Assembly (NCBI GenBank): GCA_965603365.1
Contig: CBFDCR010000070.1
Coordinates: 1 to 26,580, forward strand
Length of the DNA stretch: 26,580 bases
From: JAHELQ01 sp965603365
Lineage (GTDB): Bacteria; Acidobacteriota; Aminicenantia; UBA2199
Reading direction: 5' to 3'
A model generated the notes under the pieces. It made no database searches and was not told the origin of the DNA. It worked only from the letters and a program-made list of their open reading frames with translations. Each line of letters begins with the position of its first letter. Within the stretch, counting starts at the first letter, position 1. A program made the position numbers and the translations under genes. This document shows, piece after piece, positions 1-9,065 of the stretch.

Positions 1-1624
1 TGAATTGTGTATTTCAGGAGTAGGCGTCGGTATTGGTTATTTAAATAGAGTAGAGCTGACGGCCGAGAAATTTGTGAATTTAGCCGCCAGCACCAGCCCC
101 CAACCCCTAAATCCTAAATCCTATATCCTATACAAGACTGGCGATCTCTGCCGCTTCTTGCCGGATGGTAATATTGAATACCTGGGTCGGATCGATCACC
201 AAGTGAAGATCCGGGGTTTTCGCATCGAGTTGGGTGAGATCGAGAGTCGGCTGCTTTGTCATCCTGCGGTAAAAGAGGCGGCGGTGGTGGCCCGCAGCCA
301 TGGCAGCGGCGATAAGTACCTGTGTGCCTATATCGTTTCAATCCAGACCAATAAGATCGATTGGAGTTCGCTGCGGGAGTATTTAGCCGGGACGCTGCCC
401 GATTACATGATTCCCGGCTATTTTGTTCAGTTGGAGAGGCTGCCGCTGACTGCCAGCGGGAAACTGGATCGCCGAGCCTTGCCGCTGCCGGCATTAAAAG
501 ATGAAGAATTTTATGTCGCGCCCAGGGATGAAATCGAAAAAACCCTGGTAAAGCAGTGGGCAGAGGTATTGGCCATCGACGAAGATATGGTTGGGATCGA
601 CAGTAACTTTTTCAAGTTGGGCGGCCATTCCCTGAAAGCCGCGATATTGATATCGGCGTTAAGCCGAATCTTTGCTGTCAAGGTGCCGCTGCTGGAATTA
701 TTTAAAACGCCGACGATTCGGCGTCTGGCTGAGTACATTAAGGTTGAAGGGATGGTAAAGGTGGGGTTGGAAGATGACAACCTGGTGCTGTTGAAAAAGT
801 GCGGCAGCGGACGTCACCTATTTTTTATCCACGATGGCACCGGTGAGGTGGATGGCTATGTTGAATTTTGCCGTCGTATAAACAATCGGTTTAATTGCTG
901 GGGAATCCGGGCAGATCGATTGCCGGATTATGCTCCCCAAAATATAACGATTGAGTCTATGGCCCGGGAATATGTGGAAAAGATGAAACGTGTTCAACCG
1001 ACCGGGCCCTATCGTATCGTTGGCTGGTCTCTGGGTGGAACAATTGCCTTTGAGATGGCCCGGCAACTGGAGCAAGAAAATGAAGCGGTTGGGTTTTTGG
1101 GATTGATTGATTCGCCGCCGCCGCAGCGACATGCCGGTACCTCCCGTTTTTCCTTCAAATCGGAGTTGGATTTTGTGCAGGCCCTTTTGCCGGGGAATGG
1201 TTTACCGGAAAGGTTGAGAATGGTGACCCGGATGAATCAGATCTGGCCCCTGGTGGTGGACTACCTGGAAGCCGGTCATGTTGATGCTAAAGTCCTCAAG
1301 GAGAGGATCAAAGAGTACGGCATTCAGGCGTTACCCAATTATCGGCAGCTCGATCTCAGGGCGTCTATTTATTACCTGAATGCCGCCAGGACATTTGTGA
1401 ATGCCCGGGCCGCTTTCACCAATCACAAGAGGATCGACGCCCCCATTCACTATTTTGCCGCCGATCTCTCTGTGGGCATTAAGAAAAAGAATTGGAAACG
1501 CAATACCTCGAAACGATTGCTCTCCTATGAGATCAAGGGTGACCATTATTCGATTTTTAAGAAGCCCCAGGTGGATGATTTTTCAAAACTATTTGATAAA
1601 GTGATCGGGCAATCGGAGCCTTAA
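1..1624 (+). CDS. Non-ribosomal peptide synthetase, C-terminal end (A-PCP-TE), 5' partial
   Basis: The reading frame is open from base 2 and enters from outside the window, so the start is missing. The visible part begins inside an adenylation domain (ELCISGVGVGIGYL), followed by the A8 loop GRIDHQVKIRGFRIELGEIE and the A10-like LTASGKLDRR. A peptidyl carrier domain follows, with FFKLGGHSLKAA; the phosphopantetheine Ser codon is at 629-631. The end is a type I thioesterase (alpha/beta hydrolase) with GWSLGG (nucleophile Ser at 1028-1030), a candidate Asp in GLIDSPPP (1109-1111) and His in GDHYSIF (1544-1546). A terminal TE releases the finished peptide by hydrolysis or cyclisation, so this is the last module of the assembly line. 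The substrate code of the A domain lies upstream and cannot be read. The next gene begins 15 bases later after an AAGGAG site, so the exporter is probably co-transcribed. Confidence 0.95.
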   Translation, partial: ELCISGVGVGIGYLNRVELTAEKFVNLAASTSPQPLNPKSYILYKTGDLCRFLPDGNIEYLGRIDHQVKIRGFRIELGEIESRLLCHPAVKEAAVVARSHGSGDKYLCAYIVSIQTNKIDWSSLREYLAGTLPDYMIPGYFVQLERLPLTASGKLDRRALPLPALKDEEFYVAPRDEIEKTLVKQWAEVLAIDEDMVGIDSNFFKLGGHSLKAAILISALSRIFAVKVPLLELFKTPTIRRLAEYIKVEGMVKVGLEDDNLVLLKKCGSGRHLFFIHDGTGEVDGYVEFCRRINNRFNCWGIRADRLPDYAPQNITIESMAREYVEKMKRVQPTGPYRIVGWSLGGTIAFEMARQLEQENEAVGFLGLIDSPPPQRHAGTSRFSFKSELDFVQALLPGNGLPERLRMVTRMNQIWPLVVDYLEAGHVDAKVLKERIKEYGIQALPNYRQLDLRASIYYLNAARTFVNARAAFTNHKRIDAPIHYFAADLSVGIKKKNWKRNTSKRLLSYEIKGDHYSIFKKPQVDDFSKLFDKVIGQSEP

Positions 1625-1639
1625 GGAGTTGGAAGTAAG

Positions 1640-4600
1640 ATGACTATGAAACGAAAAAGTACTTTGAAGTTTTGTTCTCTATTGGGAATGTTGTTGCTGT
1701 TGACGCTCATCTTCCCTTTGTCGGCAGAGATGACCGGAGGGGAATCTCTTTTCGATAGGTTGGAAGAAAAGATTGGGGTGTTCATGGCGGAAGGCAAGAT
1801 ACCGGGTTTAAGTCTGGTCGTTATTCAGGGCAAAAAACAGTATATTCGGGGCTTTGGTTATGCCGATCGTTCGTCCAAACGCCCTGTGGATGAAGATACC
1901 TTGTTTGAATTGGCCGACTGTAGTAAAAGTTTTACTGCCCTGGCGATTCTACAATTGGAACAGAGGGGGCTTATTGGCCTGGATGATGCGGTTTCGGATT
2001 ATTTCCCCTGGTTTTACACTCTCTACGACGATCAGAAACAGTCGATTACCATCCGGCAGTTGCTGTATCATACGAGCGGTATCCCGGGGGATTCGAGCTC
2101 CCGGATTCCGCTGCACGATGGCCGGGCTGTCCTGACGCAAGCGGTGAGGAATTGCAGTGGGATAAATTTGAACGGCACCCCGGGAAAGAAATTCGAATAT
2201 TCCGATGTCAATTACGTGATACTGGGCGCCGTCATAGAGACGGTATCGGCCTTAAGCTTTGAAGATTACATGAGGCGGTATGTCTTTCAACCCTTAGGGT
2301 TAGACGCGACTTACGTGGGCATAAGAGACAATGATCCCGGTAAATCGGCCGGGCACAAGATCGGTTTTTTCGCTCCCCGCAGATTTGAATCTCCGGTGTT
2401 CCGCAGCCATAATCCTTCGGCTTATGTCGTGTCCAGTGGAGCGGATATGATGAGATGGCTGAGGCTGCAGATGGGGCTGGCGGCGACAGATTTACGTGAG
2501 TTGATCGATAAAAGCCATGAACCCGATAAGAGTGTACGCCCAGGGCCAAACGACATCTCCTATGCCTCCGGCTGGTTTGTGAACCAATATAAACACAAGG
2601 AGATCTTTTACCGGGGACTTAATCCTGGATTTTCATCTTATGCTGCCTTTAGGCCGGAAGAGAAAATAGGCGTCGTCGTCTTAAGCAACGCCAACAGCAA
2701 TTATTCGGAAATTATCGGTGAGTATGTGATGAAGGGGCTGGCCGGGGAGAGAGGCGTCGAACATGCCCCTCTGGACCACGGCCTCGACCAGGCTTTTTCC
2801 TTGATTTCATTCATCCTGGTGGGGTATCTGTTGGCTATCGCGACCTATTTAATATTGATGATGATTGAGGTGGCCGGGGGAAAACGTCGATTTGAATGGT
2901 TAAACTGGAAAAAGGCCGGCATATTGGGGGCCATCCTGCTTACATTCATGCCTCTCTTATGGGGCATTTACCTGCTTCCGGGCGCGATCGGCCACTTTTC
3001 CTGGTCGGCAGCTTTACTCTGGTTGCCCGTCAGCTTTCCGGTGGCCATCGGTCTGGTTATATTATGTTTGGGACTGACCTACCTGGTGTACCTGCTGAGC
3101 CTGGTGACCCCCCATCGAAATCAGTATCAGGACTCCGTGCCTTTTCTGGTTATCTTGAGTGTGGTTCCCGGTATTGCCAATGCGGCCCTGATTTTTATCG
3201 TGACCAAATCGCTGCAAAGCCGTATTGATTTAAAATACCTGGTCTATTATTTTTGCCTGGCATTGTTTATATATATTTTCGGCGGCAAGGTAGGACGGAC
3301 AAAACTAATCAAAGTCTCCAACGGTCTTGTCCTTGATCTGAGGATGAAGTTGGTGAACAAAATTTTTGGTACGACCTATCAAAAGTTTGAAAAAATCGAC
3401 AGGGGGAGGGTGTATGAGACCCTGAACACCGATATAGGGGTGATCGGCGGTTCCCTGTTAAATCTCATCCCCATAGCCAGCAATCTCATCACCGCGTTGG
3501 CGATCTTCGTGTATCTTTCCGTACTCTCGCTGCTGGCCACGGTGATTACTTCCATAGTGATTCTGATTCTATTCATCATGTATTATGTCACCACCCAGAG
3601 GGCCAATGTTTACTTTGAAGAGGCCAGGGATAGCCGGAATGTTTATATGAGGCTGATCGATGGGCTGCTGAACGGTTACAAAGAGTTGAGGATTCACGGC
3701 CTTAAAATGAGGGCTTATAAACGGGAGATCGAAGATATTAGTAAAACGTTCCGGGAGAAAAACAACATTGCCCGCATAAAATTTGTCAATGTGAATAGAA
3801 TAGGCGAATCGATGATTATCGTCGTCCTGGGGGTAATCACCTTTGCCTTTCCCAGAATTTTTCCCGATATCCGGACCTTTGTATTGATGGGTTTTATTAT
3901 GGTGTTGTTATATCTAATTGGTCCTATCAATACGATATTAAATATGTTACCCAGCCTGGTGGAGTTGAAGGTTTCGTGGAAGCGGGTGCAGCAATTTATC
4001 AGGGAGATTCCCGACGTATCGAGTAGGGGGAGTATCGAGACGGTCATACCGGAAAGAAGAGCCGTTGACCGTTTTGTTGTGAAAGATATCATGTTTAGTT
4101 ACGACTCCCGGAGTAAAGATGAGAGATTTTCGGTCGGTCCCATCAACTTTGAACTGGGTCGGGGAGAGATCATGTTTATTGTAGGGGGTAACGGAAGTGG
4201 AAAGACCACGCTGGCCAAAATATTAACGGGTTTATATGTGCCGGATAAAGGGAGTATCGAGATAAACGGAGAAGTGGTGGAAAATTCCCGGTTGGGCGAA
4301 TATTTTTCGGTTGTGTTCAGCGATTTCCATTTATTTGAGAAACTGTATGATGCCGATCTGGATCGTAAGAAAGTTGAAATCGAGACCTACTTCAAACTCT
4401 TAAACCTGGAGGAGAAGGTTCATGTTAACGGCGACCGGTTTAGTACGATAGACCTGTCGGGCGGTCAGCGGAAACGATTGGCGTTGTTAAAATGTTTTAT
4501 TGAAGATCGCCCCATCTATCTCTTCGACGAATGGGCGGCGGATCAGGACCCCCATTTTAGACGGTTTTTCTATCACAGCTTGCTGAAACGGATGAAGGCG

Positions 4601-4789
4601 GAGGGAAAAATTGTCATGGCGATTACCCATGACGATCACTATTTTGATGTGGCGGATAAGATCATCAAAATGGATATGGGGAAGATCGATCTCATCGAAA
4701 ACGGCAGTAAAAAAAAAGTCTATCCGGTAGGCATGGAGATGGCTCTCCCGGGTTTCCAGGATGATTATAAGGAGGCAAAATATGTTTAA
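1640..4789 (+). CDS. Beta-lactamase-like (serine hydrolase-type) domain fused to a cyclic-peptide-type ABC exporter
   Basis: This 1049-residue protein has a signal-like N-terminus (about residues 8-30) and a class C beta-lactamase/penicillin-binding fold domain (about 35-375). A run of membrane helices follows, then an ABC exporter of the SyrD/PvdE cyclic peptide transporter type. The nucleotide-binding domain shows Walker A GGNGSGKTT (about 850), signature LSGGQRKR (about 940), Walker B YLFDEWAADQDP (about 960) and ITHDD as H-loop. DEWAADQDP with FRRFFYHSLL is characteristic of that exporter family. In the hydrolase domain the SxxK nucleophile position is Asp (D93-C-S-K96), and the second motif is Y187-S-D rather than Y-S/A-N. 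The catalytic Ser is therefore missing, and the domain may bind rather than cut its ligand. The gene sits directly after the NRPS thioesterase, so the likely cargo is the NRPS product. It overlaps the next gene by 8 bases. Confidence 0.9.
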   Translation: MTMKRKSTLKFCSLLGMLLLLTLIFPLSAEMTGGESLFDRLEEKIGVFMAEGKIPGLSLVVIQGKKQYIRGFGYADRSSKRPVDEDTLFELADCSKSFTALAILQLEQRGLIGLDDAVSDYFPWFYTLYDDQKQSITIRQLLYHTSGIPGDSSSRIPLHDGRAVLTQAVRNCSGINLNGTPGKKFEYSDVNYVILGAVIETVSALSFEDYMRRYVFQPLGLDATYVGIRDNDPGKSAGHKIGFFAPRRFESPVFRSHNPSAYVVSSGADMMRWLRLQMGLAATDLRELIDKSHEPDKSVRPGPNDISYASGWFVNQYKHKEIFYRGLNPGFSSYAAFRPEEKIGVVVLSNANSNYSEIIGEYVMKGLAGERGVEHAPLDHGLDQAFSLISFILVGYLLAIATYLILMMIEVAGGKRRFEWLNWKKAGILGAILLTFMPLLWGIYLLPGAIGHFSWSAALLWLPVSFPVAIGLVILCLGLTYLVYLLSLVTPHRNQYQDSVPFLVILSVVPGIANAALIFIVTKSLQSRIDLKYLVYYFCLALFIYIFGGKVGRTKLIKVSNGLVLDLRMKLVNKIFGTTYQKFEKIDRGRVYETLNTDIGVIGGSLLNLIPIASNLITALAIFVYLSVLSLLATVITSIVILILFIMYYVTTQRANVYFEEARDSRNVYMRLIDGLLNGYKELRIHGLKMRAYKREIEDISKTFREKNNIARIKFVNVNRIGESMIIVVLGVITFAFPRIFPDIRTFVLMGFIMVLLYLIGPINTILNMLPSLVELKVSWKRVQQFIREIPDVSSRGSIETVIPERRAVDRFVVKDIMFSYDSRSKDERFSVGPINFELGRGEIMFIVGGNGSGKTTLAKILTGLYVPDKGSIEINGEVVENSRLGEYFSVVFSDFHLFEKLYDADLDRKKVEIETYFKLLNLEEKVHVNGDRFSTIDLSGGQRKRLALLKCFIEDRPIYLFDEWAADQDPHFRRFFYHSLLKRMKAEGKIVMAITHDDHYFDVADKIIKMDMGKIDLIENGSKKKVYPVGMEMALPGFQDDYKEAKYV

Positions 4790-5837
4790 GCAAAGTTTGA
4801 TATCTCTCTTCGTTCTTCTGACGGCGACACTTCTATCGGTTCACTGCGGCGATAAACCCCTATTGCAGGCGGAGGAAGGAAGAGACAAGACTCCCGGAAT
4901 CCCGGTGAAGGCGGCAAGGGTCGAGAGGGGAACCATAAGTGCCCAATACTCTTGCTCAGCCCCTTTAGAGGCTGAATCGGAAGCGGTAATCGTCGCCCAG
5001 GTGGGCGGTGTGGTGGAACGGATATTTGTGGAGGAGGGCGACCGGGTGGAAGCGAACCAGGTGTTGGCCAAATTGGAGGATGATTTGCTTGAATTGGAAC
5101 TTTCGCAGGCCCGATCTGAGTTGGCCAAATTGGCAAACGACCTCGAGCGAAGTAAAAAACTGTTTAAAGACGATATTATCAGTGCCGAGTATTTTGAGGA
5201 GGTCAAGTTTAAATACACCACCCAGAAGGCGGCTTACAAACTGGCAAAGTTGAGGTTTGATTATACCTCGATCCGGGCGCCCTTCAAGGGGGTGGTTACC
5301 GAGCGGATGATCAAATTTGGCAATATGGTGCAGGAGAATCAACAGATCTTTCGCATCGCCGATTTCGATCCCCTGCTGGCCGTCATCCATGTACCGGAGA
5401 GGGAGATGAGCAAGCTGCGGATCGGCTTTCCGGCCTATTTGACGGCAGACGCGTTTCCGGGTTGTAGATTTATCGGGAAAATTGTGCGGATCAGCCCGGT
5501 GGTGAATGCCAGGACCGGTACCTTCAAGGTTACCCTTGAGGTAAACGATACAACCGACAAATTGAAGCCAGGTTTGTTTAGCCGTGTCCATATTGTGTAT
5601 GATACCCACCAGGATGCGTTGTTGGTTCCCAGGGAGGGTATTTATTCCGAAGATGATGTCTCCTGGGTTTATGTGGTCAGGAACGGCGGCGCCTTTAAGA
5701 GAAGGGTAGAAATCGGCTATAGGAATTCGTCCCATGTGGAGGTGCTGTCGGGGCTGGAGGCGGATAATGTGATTGTGACCAGCGGCCTGGGGGGCTTGAA
5801 GGATGGGGCCGTGGTTGAGGTGATGAATCGGGTATAA
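4782..5837 (+). CDS. RND efflux periplasmic adaptor (membrane fusion protein), probable lipoprotein
   Basis: The start was set at the ATG at 4782 because AAGGAGG lies 6-12 bases before it; an earlier in-frame ATG at 4761 has no such site. The 351-residue product begins with a hydrophobic signal ending in LSVHC (C22), a lipobox-like site with an unusual His at -1. It continues with a biotinyl-lipoyl half (VGGVVERIFVEEGDRVEANQ), a short coiled-coil hairpin rich in Leu/Lys/Glu (about 85-140), the second lipoyl half (YTSIRAPFKGVV) and a beta-barrel (PLLAVIHVPEREM). These are the usual parts of an AcrA/HlyD-type adaptor that bridges an RND pump and an outer-membrane channel. It overlaps the ABC exporter gene and is followed 12 bases later by the first RND permease. 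No outer-membrane factor gene is visible in the window. Confidence 0.93.
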   Translation: MFKQSLISLFVLLTATLLSVHCGDKPLLQAEEGRDKTPGIPVKAARVERGTISAQYSCSAPLEAESEAVIVAQVGGVVERIFVEEGDRVEANQVLAKLEDDLLELELSQARSELAKLANDLERSKKLFKDDIISAEYFEEVKFKYTTQKAAYKLAKLRFDYTSIRAPFKGVVTERMIKFGNMVQENQQIFRIADFDPLLAVIHVPEREMSKLRIGFPAYLTADAFPGCRFIGKIVRISPVVNARTGTFKVTLEVNDTTDKLKPGLFSRVHIVYDTHQDALLVPREGIYSEDDVSWVYVVRNGGAFKRRVEIGYRNSSHVEVLSGLEADNVIVTSGLGGLKDGAVVEVMNRV

Positions 5838-5849
5838 GAGGACATCCAA

Positions 5850-8800
5850 ATGAAGAAAGTCGTCGATCTCTCAGTGAAGCGCCGGGTAACGGTGGCCATG
5901 TTTACCTTGGGGGTTCTGCTCTTTGGCTTTGTCTCCTTTGGCCGTCTTAAAATCAACTTGCTTCCCGATCTCTCCTATCCGACATTGACCATAAGAACTG
6001 AAATTGAAGGGGCGGCACCGGCGGAAGTGGAAAACCTAATCACCAAACCGATTGAAGAGGTAGTCGGGGTGGTTAAAAATGTGGTGAGGGTGAGTTCCAT
6101 ATCCCGGTCCGGGCAATCGGACGTGATGATAGAGTTCAGTTGGGGGACCCGTATGGATTATGCCGTAATGGAAGTCAAAGAGAGGCTGGATTCGCTGGAA
6201 TTACCTCCTGACACAAAGCGCCCCCTGATCTTACGTTTTGACCCTACCCTCGATCCCATTATTCGTTTTTATCTATATATTGAAAGCGATCATGCGGCGG
6301 AGGCGGAGGCGGAGGAAAAGCTCAAGTTCCTGAGGCGTTTTGCCGATGAGCAAATAAAAAAAGGATTGGAGTCGACGCCGGGGATTGCGGCTGTAAAAGT
6401 GAGCGGCGGGCTGGAAGAAGAGATCCAGGTTTTTGTCGACCAGACAAAGCTGGCCCAGCTTCGTATACCGATTGAAAGAATCGCCCACATCTTGAGAGTC
6501 GAGAATGTCAATCTCTCGGGGGGGCATCTGAAAGAGGGGGCTTACCGGTTCCTGGTGCGGGCGATCAATCAATTTCAATCTTTAGAGGAGATCGAAAGTG
6601 TAACCGTAGCCACCACAGAGGGCATCCCCATATATTTGCGGGATATTGCCACCGTTCGCCGCGGTTATAAGGAACGAAAGGCCGTTACCCGCCTGAACGG
6701 TAAAGAGGCGGTGGAGATCGCCGTATATAAAGAGGGGGATGCCAATACGGTCTCGGCGGCCCGGGAGGTGGACAAGAAATTGGGTGGGTTAAAATCCATC
6801 CTTCCTGCCGATTTGAAAATAGCTAAGGTCTATGACCAGTCGATTTTTATTCAACAGGCGGTCAACGAGGTGATCAACGCCGGTGTCGTGGGCGGACTGC
6901 TGGCGGTCATTATTCTCTACTTTTTCCTGCGCAATTTTTGGGCCACGGTTATTATTTCTTTCTCCATCCCGGTGTCGGTAATCACCACCTTTAATTTGAT
7001 GTACGGGGCCGACCTCTCCCTCAACATCATGTCCCTGGGGGGAATCGCACTGGGGATCGGTATGCTGCTGGATAATTCGATCGTCGTGCTGGAGAATATC
7101 TCCCGTCATCGGGAGAAGGGCAAAGATGTTCTTACGGCTGCCCGTGACGGCGCGGCCGAGGTGAGCAATGCGGTAACGGCCTCCACCCTGACCACTGTAG
7201 CGGTATTTTTCCCCCTGGTTTTTGTCAGGGGCATTGCCGGGCAATTATTTAGAGATCAAGCCTTAACCATTACGTTTTCCCTATTGATTTCGTTGGTGGT
7301 GGCCCTAACATTGATACCGATGCTGGCATCTTTAATGAAAAAGACCGCCGGGATGTCCGGGCCCCAACCGCCGCCTTCTTCGTCAGCCAGCGGTTCTAAA
7401 AATTGGTTGGGCCGCCTCCGTTCATTGATATTTGTTGCCCTGCCGGTGAAAATTTTAAAGTCTATAGTCGGGGTTGTCAGGCTTTTTTCTAAACTGCTGC
7501 TGTTTATGTTAACGCCGGCCTTGAAGCTTTTTGCCCGGGGTTATGCGTCAGTTGAAAACCGGTATCCGGTTTTTTTGAAAAAGGCCCTGAACAATCGGGC
7601 CATCGTCATGGTGGTGGCATTGGCGTTTTTTTTGGTGGCCCTGCTCTTGATCCCTTCGTTGGGGGTAGAGTTAATCCCTCAACTGTCCCAGGGGGAATTT
7701 CGGGTAGAGTTTCGCCTGCCCCCGGGCATGCCCTTAATGGAGACCGACGGTATTATGAAGTCGGTTCAGAAGTCCATGGCTGAGATCGGCGATATCAGGG
7801 CCACTTTCTCTATCGCCGGTACAGGAAACCGCTTTGATGCCAACCCGGAGCAAGGGGGAGAGAATTGGGGCGAACTGGCCGTGGTACTGCCGAAGGGCGC
7901 CGGCCGGGCAGACGAGGAGAGGGTGATGGCTGGGCTGCGTAAAAATATCGAATTATTACCGGGCGTGGAGTACAAGCTGTACCGCCCCACCCTGTTTACG
8001 TATAAAACGCCGATCGAGATTGAGGTGGTGGGTTTCGACCTAAAAGAGTTGAAAAGGGTCGGCAATCGCATTGCCGGGCGCCTTGCCGCCTCTAAAAGAT
8101 TTACAGATGTAAAGTCTTCGCTGGAGGTGGGGCAGCCGGAAATTCAAATCCGTTTTGACCGGGAGCGGGCGGCATCTTTGGGCTTGAATGTCTATGATAT
8201 TGCCGACCGGGTGGTCAAGAAAGTTCGTGGAGAGGTGGCCACCCATTATTCCTGGCATGATCGGAAAATCGATGTGCTGGTACGTTCCCGTGAACAGGAT
8301 CGCACCTCGATTGAGGATATCGGCGGCTTAATTGTGAATCCGCAGAGCGAGGGGCCTGTCACCCTTCGTTCGGTGGCGGATATAGTCGTCGGCATCGGGC
8401 CGGAAGAGATCCGCCGTGTCGATCAGGAGAGGCTGGTGCAAATCACCACCAATTTAAATTATGGAGATCTCGGTGCGGCTGCCGCAGATATTACTCAAAT
8501 TATCAAGGATATTCATATACCGGCAGATTTTTCATTTCGCATTTCCGGGCAAAATAGGGAGATGGCCGTGTCGTTCCGTTCACTGCAACTGGCTTTGCTG
8601 CTGGCCATATTCCTGGTCTACCTGGTCATGGCCTCACAATTTGAATCCCTTCTCCACCCCCTGGTGATTATATTTTCTATACCCCTGGCGATTATCGGCG
8701 CCGTTTTTGCCCTATTGATTACCGGTTCAAAAATAAGCATAGTGGTTTTTATCGGCGCCATACTGCTGGCCGGCATTGTGGTCAATAACGCCATTGTCTT

Positions 8801-9065
8801 GATTGACCGGATCAACCAGATGCGCAGTGAAGGCCTGCCAAAGATGGATGCCATCATGGAGGCGGGGCGGTCCCGTTTACGTCCCATCCTGATGACCATG
8901 TTAACCACGGCCCTTGGGCTGCTGCCCTTAGCCATCGGCGTTGGCGAAGGGGCCGAAATACGGGCCCCAATGGCGATTACGGTCATCGGTGGGCTAATGG
9001 TGTCCACCCTGCTTACGTTGATTGTCATCCCGGTTATTTACAGTTTATTGGATAGGAAACAATGA
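5850..9065 (+). CDS. RND-family efflux permease, first of two
   Basis: The 1071-residue inner-membrane pump has the twofold RND layout: a first membrane helix (RRVTVAMFTLGVLLFGFVSF), a large periplasmic loop (about 35-330), helices TM2-6, a central linker, TM7, a second periplasmic loop and TM8-12. TM4 carries GIGMLLDNSIVVLEN, with the single Asp typical of this branch of AcrB/CzcA-like pumps, and TM10 carries GIVVNNAIVLIDRINQMR. The cytoplasmic linker around residues 495-560 is long and contains a Pro/Ser-rich stretch (GPQPPPSSSASGS). A proton-driven export role with the upstream adaptor follows from family knowledge. The substrate is unknown, though the operon context suggests the NRPS peptide or self-resistance. 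The stop overlaps the next start as ATGA. Confidence 0.95.
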   Translation: MKKVVDLSVKRRVTVAMFTLGVLLFGFVSFGRLKINLLPDLSYPTLTIRTEIEGAAPAEVENLITKPIEEVVGVVKNVVRVSSISRSGQSDVMIEFSWGTRMDYAVMEVKERLDSLELPPDTKRPLILRFDPTLDPIIRFYLYIESDHAAEAEAEEKLKFLRRFADEQIKKGLESTPGIAAVKVSGGLEEEIQVFVDQTKLAQLRIPIERIAHILRVENVNLSGGHLKEGAYRFLVRAINQFQSLEEIESVTVATTEGIPIYLRDIATVRRGYKERKAVTRLNGKEAVEIAVYKEGDANTVSAAREVDKKLGGLKSILPADLKIAKVYDQSIFIQQAVNEVINAGVVGGLLAVIILYFFLRNFWATVIISFSIPVSVITTFNLMYGADLSLNIMSLGGIALGIGMLLDNSIVVLENISRHREKGKDVLTAARDGAAEVSNAVTASTLTTVAVFFPLVFVRGIAGQLFRDQALTITFSLLISLVVALTLIPMLASLMKKTAGMSGPQPPPSSSASGSKNWLGRLRSLIFVALPVKILKSIVGVVRLFSKLLLFMLTPALKLFARGYASVENRYPVFLKKALNNRAIVMVVALAFFLVALLLIPSLGVELIPQLSQGEFRVEFRLPPGMPLMETDGIMKSVQKSMAEIGDIRATFSIAGTGNRFDANPEQGGENWGELAVVLPKGAGRADEERVMAGLRKNIELLPGVEYKLYRPTLFTYKTPIEIEVVGFDLKELKRVGNRIAGRLAASKRFTDVKSSLEVGQPEIQIRFDRERAASLGLNVYDIADRVVKKVRGEVATHYSWHDRKIDVLVRSREQDRTSIEDIGGLIVNPQSEGPVTLRSVADIVVGIGPEEIRRVDQERLVQITTNLNYGDLGAAAADITQIIKDIHIPADFSFRISGQNREMAVSFRSLQLALLLAIFLVYLVMASQFESLLHPLVIIFSIPLAIIGAVFALLITGSKISIVVFIGAILLAGIVVNNAIVLIDRINQMRSEGLPKMDAIMEAGRSRLRPILMTMLTTALGLLPLAIGVGEGAEIRAPMAITVIGGLMVSTLLTLIVIPVIYSLLDRKQ

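Noticed and set aside
1640..2800. Antibiotic-resistance beta-lactamase
   Set aside because: The catalytic Ser position is Asp and the domain is fused to an ABC exporter in an NRPS operon.
4965..5849. Long antisense ORFs opposite the adaptor and RND genes
   Set aside because: They are shadows of strongly supported genes on the + strand with no ribosome site or domain.
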